Source of the DNA: Arthrobacter sp. QXT-31
GTDB lineage: Bacteria; Actinomycetota; Actinomycetes; Actinomycetales; Micrococcaceae
DNA: 64,000 nt
NCBI RefSeq assembly: GCF_001969265.1
Contig: NZ_CP019304.1
Coordinates: 3,472,001 to 3,536,000 of the forward strand
Reading direction: 5' to 3'
Below, piece by piece: positions 1-8,587 of the stretch. The position numbers were made by a program, and so were the translations under genes. The notes beneath the pieces were generated by a model that was given only the letters and a program-made list of their open reading frames with translations, did not search any database and had not been told where the DNA came from. Within the stretch, counting starts at the first letter, position 1; the number at the start of each line of letters is the position of its first letter.

Positions 1-1638
1 TGGTTTGCCGCCTCCCGTGCCCGCTCCCTTATGCCGCGGTCCCTTGGCGGCGTGGCCCCTAGCGGCACGGAGGTCAGCACTGCTGCCGCTCCGGCCGGCG
101 CTGTCTGCCGCGGCTGAATCATCCGCCTCGCTGTCCGCCTGCCGTCCCCCGGCCGGGATCCGGAGCACGAAGCGGCTGCCCTTGCCCACCTCCGATTCCA
201 GCAGCACCGTGCCGCCATGCGCCTCGGCGATGGCCTTCACGATCGACAGCCCCAGTCCGGAGCCCTCCGAGGTCTCCGCGTTGCTGCCCTTGCCAAAGCG
301 TTCGAAGATGCGCTCATGGTCGCCGGCGGGGATCCCGGTGCCGGTATCCGACACCCAGATCTCCAGCACCCTGGATACCGGGTTTCCCAGCTCCCGCACA
401 ACTACCGCCCGACCGCCCTGGGAGGCGCCGCCGTCGTCCTCCATCCACGCCCCGCCAACGGAAATGCGGTCCGACTCGGACGTGTGCTTGACGGCGTTGG
501 CGGCGAGCTGCTCCAGTGCCTGGGTAAGCCTGCGGCGATCGGCGCGGATCAGGCCCCCGGGCCTGGCGTCCAGGTGCCACTGGCGCTCGCCGAGGACGCG
601 GACCCGGTTCAGGACGTCCTCCAGAAGGTCGTCCGCCTCCACCCAGTCAGGCGTCACGAAGTCCGGCCGGCCGCTGCGGGCAAGGATCAGGAGGTCATCC
701 ACGAGTACCTGCATCCGGTCCAGCTCGTCCAGGAGCAGCATGCGGGTCTGGTCGACGTCGTCGGGATCCCCTGCGCGGAGCAGTTCCAGGTAGCCGCGGA
801 TGATCGTCATGGGAGTACGCAACTCATGGCTGGCATCGTGGACGAAACGGCTCTGGTTGTCGAAGCCGGACTCAAGCCGCTCGAGCATGCGGTTGAAGTT
901 CATGGCGAGCTGGGCTACGTCATCAGTGCTGTCGGGCACCTCAACCCGTTTGGTCAGGTCCTCATAAGTCGTGGCCTCAGTGGCTTCGCGGAGCCGCCGG
1001 ACGGGACGCATCAAACGGCCGGTGACCAGGTAACCGACCAGACCGGTCAGCGCGAGCGTCCCCATGGAGGCCAGGGCAAACGTCCACATCGAGGCGAAAA
1101 CCTCGGAGCGCTGGGCGCCAATCTCGCTCGAGGCAATCAGCAGGCCCTGGTCCTGGCGGCCGCCGGCCAGGGACACTGCAGTAATGGCCAGCCGGACCTG
1201 CCGGCCGTCCAGTTCAATGTCCCGCATCACGGTCTCGCCCGGGACGCTCCAGTCCCAGACATGGTCGGTGACGGCCTCGGTGTTGAGGTTGGTGGGCTGT
1301 TTGGCTTTGGGAAGGATGACGATGCCGCCGCGGATGATGGTCATCACGGACTCGTAACCGCCCGGAGCCCCATTGCGCAGGTAGGTCGCAAAGAGCTCGT
1401 GCAGGGAGGAGTAGCCCGCGCCAAAGTTGTTCGGCGAGCCCAGCCGTGCCAGCACGTCCAGGTTGTCCCGGGGCAGCAGCAGTTCAGAGTTCACCCGGTC
1501 GTTGAGGCTCTTCAGCTGGGCGGCATGGGTGGCGGCGCCGGCCACAAAGAGGCCTACGGCCATGAAGACGAGCAGCGTGGCCAGCAGCCGGAAGCGGACG
1601 GAATGGATTTCCGTGCGCAGTGCGCCGGCCGTATTCAT
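1..1638 (-). CDS. Sensor histidine kinase, HAMP type (3' end outside window)
   Basis: The frame is open from an ATG at 1638 to the window edge (546 residues, no stop). Membrane segments lie at about residues 16-37 and 184-205 with an extracytoplasmic sensor loop between them. A HAMP linker follows, then the H-box HDASHELRTP with the phospho-accepting His271. The N-box LAANAVKHT and the G boxes (SDTGTGIP, GSGLGLSIVKAIAEAHGG) complete the ATPase domain. After about residue 490 the protein runs into a Gly/Ala/Ser-rich tail with no family match. This is the OmpR-partner class of kinase. Its response regulator is not upstream, so it probably lies beyond the left edge. The sensed signal is unknown. 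It diverges from the SARP-type regulator at 2126. Confidence 0.9.
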   Translation of the reverse strand, partial: MNTAGALRTEIHSVRFRLLATLLVFMAVGLFVAGAATHAAQLKSLNDRVNSELLLPRDNLDVLARLGSPNNFGAGYSSLHELFATYLRNGAPGGYESVMTIIRGGIVILPKAKQPTNLNTEAVTDHVWDWSVPGETVMRDIELDGRQVRLAITAVSLAGGRQDQGLLIASSEIGAQRSEVFASMWTFALASMGTLALTGLVGYLVTGRLMRPVRRLREATEATTYEDLTKRVEVPDSTDDVAQLAMNFNRMLERLESGFDNQSRFVHDASHELRTPMTIIRGYLELLRAGDPDDVDQTRMLLLDELDRMQVLVDDLLILARSGRPDFVTPDWVEADDLLEDVLNRVRVLGERQWHLDARPGGLIRADRRRLTQALEQLAANAVKHTSESDRISVGGAWMEDDGGASQGGRAVVVRELGNPVSRVLEIWVSDTGTGIPAGDHERIFERFGKGSNAETSEGSGLGLSIVKAIAEAHGGTVLLESEVGKGSRFVLRIPAGGRQADSEADDSAAADSAGRSGSSADLRAARGHAAKGPRHKGAGTGGGKP

Positions 1639-2125
1639 GGGTCTACCCGGCCTCTTCTGGTATGTGACGCGCGTAACACAACACACGCCAGGGCCAGCCC
1701 GGCAGAAATTTTTTGAAATCCGGGGCGGCCAGCAAAGACGCACATCGCCGAGTACTCGGAGTACTTGGTTGTACCCGGCCCGGCCATAGGACGCGTCATT
1801 GGATCACCCATTTCATGCTGGCTCGGCGGTCCTCCGGGGACGAGGATCGCAGTAGTACCGCTCTAACTGCAGTAATACGACTGTAGCCCCGGGTTCTTGG
1901 GAAAAACTTGGTGCTGTTGGACCCCACCGCCGTTGTTCGCGCCGGTTCGAGGGGAGCCGCGGGCCACCCCAACCGCGTGGTGCCCGGTCTATGCAAAAGC
2001 AACCAAGTAGTACCTGCCCCGAAATTCGAGTACTCGCTACTCGTGCCCCTACTTGCCTGAGTGACAAGTATGAATCCAAGCCATTCATGGGGAATGCAGT
2101 TCATGGGGATAGTAGGTGCAGAAAA
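1639..2125. promoter_or_regulatory. Divergent intergenic region with repeated GTAC sites
   Basis: This 487-bp gap separates two divergent signalling genes and is less GC-rich than its neighbours. The 10-bp palindrome CGAGTACTCG occurs at 1749-1758 and again at 2027-2036. GTAC occurs at least six times (1752, 1761, 1771, 1855, 2010, 2030). The first three are 9 and 10 bp apart, about one helical turn. GTACTTGGTTGTAC at 1761-1774 has a related inverted copy at 2000-2013. I infer operator sites, plausibly for the SARP-type regulator. Short minus-strand frames here have no ribosome site or recognisable product. Confidence 0.45.
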
Positions 2126-3700
2126 ATGGTTCAGACCGTTGCAGAAGATACTCGTTGGGCCCGGAGAGTCAATGACGACGAGTACCTTCCAAACTCACTG
2201 GAAGATGCTGGTGGCACAACGACGAAGTTGTCCATCAACATCCTGGGTCCGCTCCGGGTCCGCCGCGGCGGAGTCGTGATCGGATCCCACGAGCTGGGCG
2301 GTCCCAAGCCGCGCCAGGTCCTTGAAATCCTGTTGCTCAAGCTGGGGACCCCGGTCTCCAAGAACCACCTGATCGACGTGCTGTGGAACGGCCAGCCGCC
2401 GGCTGAGGCCCTGTCCACGCTCGAGAGCTACGTCAGCGTCCTGCGCCGGCACCTTCAGCCGGGAAGCGGCAAGGGCGGCGCTCTCCGCACGGTCACCGGC
2501 GGTTACATGATCGACCGCAGCATGGTTGATCTGGACCTGGACCGCTTTGATGACCTCCTCAAGCAGGCCGGGCATGCCTCTCCCGAGGAATCCTTCCGGC
2601 TGCTCGAGAAGGCCCTCGACATCGCCTCGGTGCCGCTGCTCGGTGATGAGCTGCTGGCCGGCTGGGCTGAAGAGGAACGTGCTCTCCACTCCGCACGCGT
2701 CGCCAGCATCAAGGCACGGGCAGCGGAAGCCGCCGTCGCCGTCGGACATCCGGAACGCGCGGTGGCCCTTGCCAGCGAACTGCTGGTGGACGATCCCATC
2801 AATGAGCGCGCCTGGACCGCCCTGGTCCTGGGCCTCGAGGAATCCGGGCAGTACATGGAAGCACTGCGGGCCTACGGGCGCTGCCGCCGGGTCATGGACC
2901 AGGAGATCGGCTGCCTCCCCGGACGTCCGCTGCGGGAAGCACACGCCCGGCTGCTGCAGGCAACGGCCGCCAGCGAGGACGACATGGATCTCTCAGATGC
3001 GGATGCTCCGCTCCAGGCAACTTCCCAGAACACCCGGGAAATCAGCATCCTGACCATCGACGACCACAGCACGTTCACCGAACTGCTCACGGCCGCACTC
3101 GACCGCGAGCCGGACCTGCGGAGCGTCGCTTCGGCCACCACCGCCAAGAGCGGCGTGGAGCAGAGCATTGCCCTCAAGCCCGACGTCGTGATCATGGACT
3201 TCCACCTGCCCGACGGCGACGGCCTCACCGCCGCTGCCCGCATCCTGACTGACGCGCCGAACACCCGGATCGTCATGCTCACCGGCGACCCGACGCCGGA
3301 AGCTCTGCGGACCGCCGCCTCCATGGGCATCTGCGCCTTCCTGCCGAAGGGCGGATCGCTGTCCACGCTGCTGGATACCCTCCGCTACGCACGGGCCGGC
3401 AACATGGTGGTCCACCCCTCGCTGGTGGCCCAGCTGGGCATGGCAACTCCCGCTCCGGCCCCCGCGGCCCGCGAAGTGGAGCCGGGCGGACCCGTCCTGA
3501 CCCCCCGGGAACTGGATGTGCTGCGGCTGATGGCCGGTGGCCACGGGTCGAAGGAAGTGGCCAGCAAGCTGGACATCTCCCTCAACACCTGCCGCGGTTA
3601 CGTGAAGGCGATCTTCGCCAAGCTGGGTACGCACTCGCAGCTCGAATCGGTCATGGAAGCGTCACGGCGCGGCATGCTCGAGCAGCCGACAAATGGCTAG
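2126..3700 (+). CDS. SARP-BTAD / receiver / LuxR-HTH fusion response regulator
   Basis: The 524-residue protein has four modules in order. An OmpR/SARP-type winged helix spans about 34-122 (ILGPLRVRRGG, LWNGQPPAEALSTLESYVS). A bacterial transcriptional activation domain (BTAD) spans about 129-275. A receiver spans about 305-420, with the acidic pair in ILTIDDHS, Asp358 in VIMDFHLPDGDG, Thr in VMLTGD and Lys in FLPKGG. A NarL/LuxR helix-turn-helix spans about 458-515 (LTPRELDVLRLMAGG, SLNTCRGYVKAIFAKL). It therefore carries two DNA-binding outputs around one phosphorylation switch. The start at 2126 has an AGGTG ribosome site 6 nt upstream; in-frame ATGs at 1991 and 2087 have none. Its stop overlaps the following kinase gene by 8 bp, so that kinase is the likely partner. 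Confidence 0.88.
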   Translation: MVQTVAEDTRWARRVNDDEYLPNSLEDAGGTTTKLSINILGPLRVRRGGVVIGSHELGGPKPRQVLEILLLKLGTPVSKNHLIDVLWNGQPPAEALSTLESYVSVLRRHLQPGSGKGGALRTVTGGYMIDRSMVDLDLDRFDDLLKQAGHASPEESFRLLEKALDIASVPLLGDELLAGWAEEERALHSARVASIKARAAEAAVAVGHPERAVALASELLVDDPINERAWTALVLGLEESGQYMEALRAYGRCRRVMDQEIGCLPGRPLREAHARLLQATAASEDDMDLSDADAPLQATSQNTREISILTIDDHSTFTELLTAALDREPDLRSVASATTAKSGVEQSIALKPDVVIMDFHLPDGDGLTAAARILTDAPNTRIVMLTGDPTPEALRTAASMGICAFLPKGGSLSTLLDTLRYARAGNMVVHPSLVAQLGMATPAPAPAAREVEPGGPVLTPRELDVLRLMAGGHGSKEVASKLDISLNTCRGYVKAIFAKLGTHSQLESVMEASRRGMLEQPTNG

Positions 3701-5084
3701 GCCATCGCTCGGTAAACCTGCCCTTTTCCGCCCGTTCGAATCGCCGGCCTACCACAATTCCGAGGTTTTCAAGGCAGTCCGGCGGTTCCTGCTCATGGGG
3801 CTGGTTGCCCTGGTGGTGGTCACCACCCCGGTGGCCTTCTGGATCTGGTCCGAGGCTGAACGCCACGCACTGCAGAACTCCAAGGACGCCACCCACCACC
3901 TGGCCAACAACGTGGTGGGGCCGCTCCTGGATGAGGAAGTCCTGTCCGGCCAGCCCACGGGGACTGAACGGCTCGAGGAGCGCCTCCGCCCCTGGGTCGA
4001 GTCGTCCTCGGTGTTCGAGATCAGGCTTTGGGACAAGGACGGGCGGATCGTCTACGCGGACGACCCCAAGCTCGTCGGCCAGACCTTCGGCCTGCCGCAC
4101 GAGGCGCAGGACGTCCTGGCCGGCGGGGACGTGCCGGCCAACCTGGAGATGCAGAAGGACGAGGTCAACACACCCGGCGTCGAAAACGGCGAGCTCGTGG
4201 AGGTCTACGTGCCCGTCACATCCCCGGACGGGCAGAAACTGGTCTTTGAGAGCTATTACGACGACGACGGGGTCCGCCAGGAGCAGGCCGCCGTTCTGTT
4301 CGGCATGGCTCCGCCGTTCCTCCTGTCGCTCGCCGTCCTGCAGCTGGCGCAGCTGTTCCCGGCAGTCCAGCTGGCACGCAGGATCCAGGCCTATGAAGCT
4401 GGCCGGAGCCGCCTGCTCCGCCGGGCCATCGAAGCCTCCGAGCTTGAGCGGCAGCGCATCGCCCGGGACCTGCACGACGAGGTGATCCAGGAACTCTCGG
4501 GCCTGTCCTATGTGATGGAGTCCGAGGAACTGCACAGCCCGGTGGGCCAGCGGGCGCTGTTTTCCGACGCACGGCGGATCCTGCAGGACAATGTCCGCAG
4601 CCTGCGGGCCATGACCAGCGAGCTGTATCCGCCGGACCTGAACCGCCTTGGCCTTTCCGGGGCGCTGGCACGGCTTGGTGATCCGCTTGAGGAACGCGGG
4701 ATCAGCCTGGAACTCGACCTGCCGGAGAAGTGCGAGCTGGACCGGGACCGCGCGGCGCTCTTCTACCGGGTGGCGCGTGAAGCCCTGGCCAACACCGCAA
4801 AGCATTCCCGGGCGTCCAAGGCAGAACTCCACCTCCACCAGGACGGCGGCCGCTCGGAGATCCGCATTCAGGACGACGGCTGCGGCTTCGACCAGAGCGA
4901 GGGATCGCCGGAAGGACATTTCGGCCTGCGCATCATGAAGGACACCATCGGTGAGGCCGGCGGAACGCTCCAGGTCATGTCCGCGCCCGGCCGGGGAACC
5001 ACGGTGATCGCGCGCTTCGGGGGCGGGGGCACCGACGTTCCGGCCTCCTTCGGCCACGAGTCGGAGCCGGTGCCCACGGCGTAG
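3693..5084 (+). CDS. NarL-family sensor histidine kinase (HisKA_3)
   Basis: A membrane kinase of 463 residues. One membrane segment lies at about 29-50. An extracytoplasmic sensor of about 150 residues follows, and a second hydrophobic segment precedes a short coiled linker. The dimerisation domain has the HisKA_3 signature ERQRIARDLHDEVIQ with His261. The HATPase domain shows REALANTAKHS (about 358-373), QDDGCGFD and GHFGLRIMKD. The C-terminus is Gly-rich. Its start lies within the last codons of the regulator at 2126 (8-bp overlap), so the two are translationally coupled and form a two-component pair. The ligand is unknown. The pair sits directly before menC, which raises but does not prove a link to respiration or redox state. 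Confidence 0.92.
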   Translation: MARPSLGKPALFRPFESPAYHNSEVFKAVRRFLLMGLVALVVVTTPVAFWIWSEAERHALQNSKDATHHLANNVVGPLLDEEVLSGQPTGTERLEERLRPWVESSSVFEIRLWDKDGRIVYADDPKLVGQTFGLPHEAQDVLAGGDVPANLEMQKDEVNTPGVENGELVEVYVPVTSPDGQKLVFESYYDDDGVRQEQAAVLFGMAPPFLLSLAVLQLAQLFPAVQLARRIQAYEAGRSRLLRRAIEASELERQRIARDLHDEVIQELSGLSYVMESEELHSPVGQRALFSDARRILQDNVRSLRAMTSELYPPDLNRLGLSGALARLGDPLEERGISLELDLPEKCELDRDRAALFYRVAREALANTAKHSRASKAELHLHQDGGRSEIRIQDDGCGFDQSEGSPEGHFGLRIMKDTIGEAGGTLQVMSAPGRGTTVIARFGGGGTDVPASFGHESEPVPTA

Positions 5085-5155
5085 CTCCCGGCGCGCACTG
5101 CACCCACAGACCGCCGGTCCCTCCAATGAAGTAGGGGCCGGCGCAGTTCCGTCCC

Positions 5156-5235
5156 AAACCCTCTCGCAGTTTCTGCCGCTTTTCCCCAAACCCTCTTGCA
5201 GTTTCTGCCGCTTTTCCCCAAACCCTCTTGCAGTT
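5156..5235. repeat. 32-bp-period tandem repeat, array 1
   Basis: Three copies of a unit containing AAACCCTCTTGCAG begin at 5156, 5188 and 5220, an exact 32-bp period. The first two are followed by a TTTCTGCCGCTTTT-type segment and the last is truncated. The array fills the gap before menC and ends about 20 bp before its start. It has no spacers and no coding potential. It belongs to the same 32-bp-period family as the arrays at 6276 and 8588. Confidence 0.8.
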
Positions 5236-5256
5236 CCGCGCCGGTACAGTGAAGCC

Positions 5257-6255
5257 ATGCCCCTCCAGCACCCGTCCCTTGAGGAACTGCTCTCCAGCGC
5301 CCGCGTCGTGACACTCCCCATGCGCGTCAAGTTCCGCGGGATCCTGGAGCGGGAAACGCTGCTCCTTCACGGCCCGGTGGGGTGGGGCGAATTTGGTGCC
5401 TTTCCCGAGTACGGCGACGCCGAGGCCTCCCGCTGGCTGGCGTCGGCCATCGAGGCTGGGTGGCACGGTTTCCCGGAGTCCGTGCGGACCAGCATCCCCG
5501 TCAACGCCACCGTGCCCGCCGTCGCGGCAGAACGGGTGCCGGACATACTGGCCCGGTTCGGCCGTGTGGACGCCGTCAAGGTCAAAGTGGCCGAGCGGGG
5601 CCAGACGCTCGACGACGACACCTCACGGGTGGCCGCTGTCCGCGCTGCGCTTCCGGAGGCCGCAATCCGGGTGGACGCCAACGGCGGTTGGGACATTCCG
5701 GCGGCGGTGGCGGCGCTCACCCGGCTCGCCGACGCCGGCCTGGAGTACGCCGAGCAGCCGGTGGCGGAGATCGACGGCCTGGCCGAGGTGCGCCGGCGGC
5801 TCCGCGCTGCCGGGGTGCCCGTCCTGATTGCCGCGGACGAAAGCGTGCGCAAGGAAGAGGATCCTCTCAAGGTGGCCCGGGCCGGCGCTGCCGATCTGCT
5901 CGTCGTGAAGGTTGCCCCGCTCGGGGGAGTCCGGCGCGCGCTGGAGCTGGTGGCGCAGGCGGGGATGCCCGCCGTCGTGAGTTCCGCTCTCGATACTTCC
6001 GTCGGGATCCGGGCTGGGCTGGCGCTCGCGGCCGCGCTGCCTGAACTCCCGTACGCGTGCGGGCTGGGAACAGTCTCGCTGCTGGCGGCGGACGTCGTCG
6101 CCGAGCCTTTGGTGGCCGACGACGGCGCCATCGCCTTGCGCGATGTTGTCGCCGACGAGGGGCTGCTTGAGGAGTACGCCGCCCCGGCTGAGCGCCGGGA
6201 ATGGTGGCTCGCCCGCCTCCGCCGCGCCTACGCCCTGCTGCCCGCCCCGGCCTAA
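5257..6255 (+). CDS. menC: o-Succinylbenzoate synthase
   Basis: MenC dehydrates SHCHC to o-succinylbenzoate, the aromatisation step of menaquinone biosynthesis, in the cytoplasm. It is an enolase-superfamily enzyme. The barrel residues are visible: the Lys pair in VKVKVAERG, Asp140 in IRVDANGGW, Glu in YAEQPV, Asp/Glu in IAADES and Lys in VVKVAPLGG. Its 332 residues match the short actinobacterial MenC form. The ATG at 5257 follows the first 32-bp repeat array. MenD, MenF and MenG are encoded nearby but not contiguously, so the pathway is split here. MenB and MenE are not in the window. Confidence 0.93.
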   Translation: MPLQHPSLEELLSSARVVTLPMRVKFRGILERETLLLHGPVGWGEFGAFPEYGDAEASRWLASAIEAGWHGFPESVRTSIPVNATVPAVAAERVPDILARFGRVDAVKVKVAERGQTLDDDTSRVAAVRAALPEAAIRVDANGGWDIPAAVAALTRLADAGLEYAEQPVAEIDGLAEVRRRLRAAGVPVLIAADESVRKEEDPLKVARAGAADLLVVKVAPLGGVRRALELVAQAGMPAVVSSALDTSVGIRAGLALAAALPELPYACGLGTVSLLAADVVAEPLVADDGAIALRDVVADEGLLEEYAAPAERREWWLARLRRAYALLPAPA

Positions 6256-6275
6256 CCCGAACCTCCCCGCCGATC

Positions 6276-6371
6276 CTCTCTCACTTCCTGCGGGTTTTCC
6301 CACGACGCTCTCCCACTTCCTGTCGGGTTGCGGCCGACGCTCCCTCACTCCCTGTCGGGTTGCGACGGACC
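6276..6371. repeat. 32-bp-period tandem repeat, array 2
   Basis: Units of the type CTCTCCCACTTCCTGTCGGG start at 6276, 6308 and 6340, again with an exact 32-bp period. The companion segment CGACGCTC recurs at 6303 and 6335. The units diverge from each other by several bases, so the array is not a recent duplication. It lies between menC and the phoX regulatory region. It resembles a degenerate version of the array at 8588. Confidence 0.75.
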
Positions 6372-6393
6372 CTTGCTCACCTGGGGAAGCCGA

Positions 6394-6415
6394 GTTCACC
6401 AGATCTTCATCCGAG
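6394..6415 (+). promoter_or_regulatory. Candidate PHO box (PhoP operator)
   Basis: Two adjacent 11-nt units, GTTCACCAGAT and CTTCATCCGAG, fit the direct-repeat design of actinobacterial PhoP sites (consensus near GTTCACC). They lie about 73 nt before the phosphatase start, a sensible position for activation under phosphate limitation. The second unit is degenerate. The call rests on pattern and on the function of the downstream gene. Confidence 0.4.
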
Positions 6416-6487
6416 TGTCGACTTCCGGTTGGCTTTCACTGGAAGGGTGGCGGTGCCGCATCTAAACCCTTGGAAGGTCTCTCTCCA

Positions 6488-8578
6488 ATGTCTGAAATCT
6501 CCGGACGCAAGTTCGCTCTGCTGCCCATGCTCGGCCACACCAAAGGCAAGCGCAGCCCGATCACCTGCGCGCTCAAGTGCGACAACGCCTGCGCGGGCGA
6601 CGTCTGCAACACGAGCTCGAACAGCTACTTCCGCGACATTGCCTCCACCACGCTGTCCCGCCGCGCCGCCCTGGGCTTTGGCGCCGCCGGTGCCCTCGCC
6701 GTCGTGCTTGGCGGTGCCGTAAGCGGCAGCGAGAAGGCCGTCGCCGACGGCGGAACGGGACTGTCGGCTGCTGCGAAGAACGGCTTTGGCCTGGGTGCGT
6801 CCAAGCTGCAGTTCACTGCCATCCCTTCCATTGCTGCCGACGTCGACGCCGTGACGGTGCCCGCCGGCTTTACCTGGCAGCCGGTCATCCGCTGGGGCGA
6901 CCCGATCTTCAAGGGTGCCCCCGCCTTCGACCTGAACAAGCAGACCGCTTCCGCCCAGGAGCGCCAGTTCGGCTACAACAATGACTACACGGACATCCTC
7001 GAAATCCCCGGTAGCAAGGGCCGTCGCGCGGTGCTGTTCGCGAACCATGAGTACACGAACGACGCCATCATGTTCCCCCCGTCCAAGCCGGCCGGCGAGG
7101 TGCGCGACGTCAGCCAGGCCGCTCATGGCCTCTCCGTTGTGGAGCTGGAGCGCAAGAACAAGAACAAGCCGTGGAGCTACGTGCAGGGTGCACCCCTGAA
7201 CCGGCGGTACCTGAACAGCACGCGCTACGAGCTCACCGGGCCCGCTGCGGGCTCCGCGCTGGTCAAGACCGTTGGCGACCCAGAGGGCCGCTGGATCAAC
7301 GGCACGCTGGGCAACTGCGCCGGCGGCACCACCCCGTGGGGCACCATCCTCTCCGGCGAGGAGAACTTCAACGGCTACTTCGTTGCCCCCGGCACGTCCG
7401 CCTACGACAAGCGCTACGGCCTCACCAACAAGCCCACGGCCCGCCAGTGGGAGCTGGACGATCCGCGCTTCAACACCAACAACCCCGGCCACGAAAATGA
7501 GGCCAACCGCTTCGGCTGGATCGTGGAGGTTGACCCGTTCGACCCCACCTCCACGCCCAAGAAGCACTCTTCCCTGGGCCGCTTCAAGCACGAAGGCGCC
7601 AACGTCATCGTGGCCGGGTCCGGTCACGTGGTGGCCTACTCCGGCGACGACGAGCGCTTCGACTACCTGTACAAGTTTGTCTCGAAGGCCAAGTACCGCG
7701 AGGGCGACCGCAAGCACAACATGACGCTCCTCTCCGAGGGCGACCTCTACGTTGCCAAGTTCAACGGCGACTCCCCGGCTGCCGAAATCGACGGCACCGG
7801 CAAGGTCCCCTCCGACGGTTCCTTCGACGGCACCGGTGAATGGCTGCCCCTGGTGGTCGGCGGCAAGTCCAAGGTGGATGGCATGTCCGTCGAGGAAGTG
7901 CTCGTGTACACCCGCATCGCCGCCGACAAGGTGGGCCCCACCAAGATGGACCGCTGCGAGGATGTGGAACCCAGCCTGCACACCGGCAAGGTCTACGTGG
8001 CATGCACCAACAACTCGGACCGCGGCAAGATCGGCAAGGAGGGCGCCACCGAGGTCAACCCCCGCAATGCCAACCGTGACGGCCACATCGTGGAAATCAC
8101 GGAAACCGGGGACCAGACGTCCACCAAGTTCACGTGGAACCTGCTGATGGTCTGCGGCGATCCCTCTTCCGGTGACGTCACGTACTTCTCCGGTTTCCCG
8201 GCCGACAAGGTCTCGCCGATCTCCTGCCCGGACAACCTGGCCTTCGATTCCGTGGGCAACCTCTGGATCTCCACCGACGGCGCACCGTCCGGCATCGGAA
8301 AGGCGGACGGCCTGTTCAAGGTCACCCTGGAGGGGGCCGAGCGCGGCCGGGTGGGGCAGTTCCTCGCCGTGCCCCGCGATGCCGAAACCTGCGGCCCTAT
8401 CATCCACGACGACGAGCGCACCGTGTTCGTCTCGGTGCAGCACCCGGGGGAGGAGGGCACATTCGAAGCCCCGAACTCCTACTTCCCGGACTACGTTGCC
8501 GCCGGAGCAACTGCCCGTTCTGGCCAGGCCCGGGCTCCCCGCCCGTCCGTAATCCAGGTGTTCCGCACCGACGCCTAG
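6488..8578 (+). CDS. phoX: PhoX-family (DUF839) alkaline phosphatase, Tat-exported
   Basis: This is a secreted metallophosphatase of the PhoX family, which releases phosphate from organic phosphoesters. The protein has 696 residues. A long N-region precedes the twin-arginine motif LSRRAALGFG (Arg58-Arg59) and a hydrophobic stretch, indicating export of a folded protein by Tat. The PhoX core follows, with WGTILSGEENFNGYF, GRFKHEGANVIV and the MDRCEDVEP segment typical of the family. The ATG at 6488 has a GGAAGG ribosome site 10 nt upstream; earlier in-frame starts read through the repeat array and are unlikely. A possible PHO box lies upstream. A long open frame on the opposite strand is a codon-bias shadow. 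Confidence 0.92.
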   Translation: MSEISGRKFALLPMLGHTKGKRSPITCALKCDNACAGDVCNTSSNSYFRDIASTTLSRRAALGFGAAGALAVVLGGAVSGSEKAVADGGTGLSAAAKNGFGLGASKLQFTAIPSIAADVDAVTVPAGFTWQPVIRWGDPIFKGAPAFDLNKQTASAQERQFGYNNDYTDILEIPGSKGRRAVLFANHEYTNDAIMFPPSKPAGEVRDVSQAAHGLSVVELERKNKNKPWSYVQGAPLNRRYLNSTRYELTGPAAGSALVKTVGDPEGRWINGTLGNCAGGTTPWGTILSGEENFNGYFVAPGTSAYDKRYGLTNKPTARQWELDDPRFNTNNPGHENEANRFGWIVEVDPFDPTSTPKKHSSLGRFKHEGANVIVAGSGHVVAYSGDDERFDYLYKFVSKAKYREGDRKHNMTLLSEGDLYVAKFNGDSPAAEIDGTGKVPSDGSFDGTGEWLPLVVGGKSKVDGMSVEEVLVYTRIAADKVGPTKMDRCEDVEPSLHTGKVYVACTNNSDRGKIGKEGATEVNPRNANRDGHIVEITETGDQTSTKFTWNLLMVCGDPSSGDVTYFSGFPADKVSPISCPDNLAFDSVGNLWISTDGAPSGIGKADGLFKVTLEGAERGRVGQFLAVPRDAETCGPIIHDDERTVFVSVQHPGEEGTFEAPNSYFPDYVAAGATARSGQARAPRPSVIQVFRTDA

Positions 8579-8587
8579 GGTTTTTCC

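Noticed and set aside
1796..2104. Small minus-strand protein genes in the divergent gap
   Set aside because: Overlapping frames with stop-poor but featureless products; the GTAC repeats and palindromes explain the region better.
6407..8443. Long minus-strand frame opposite phoX
   Set aside because: A codon-bias shadow: low-complexity Val/Gly/Asp product, no ribosome site, and phoX is unambiguous.
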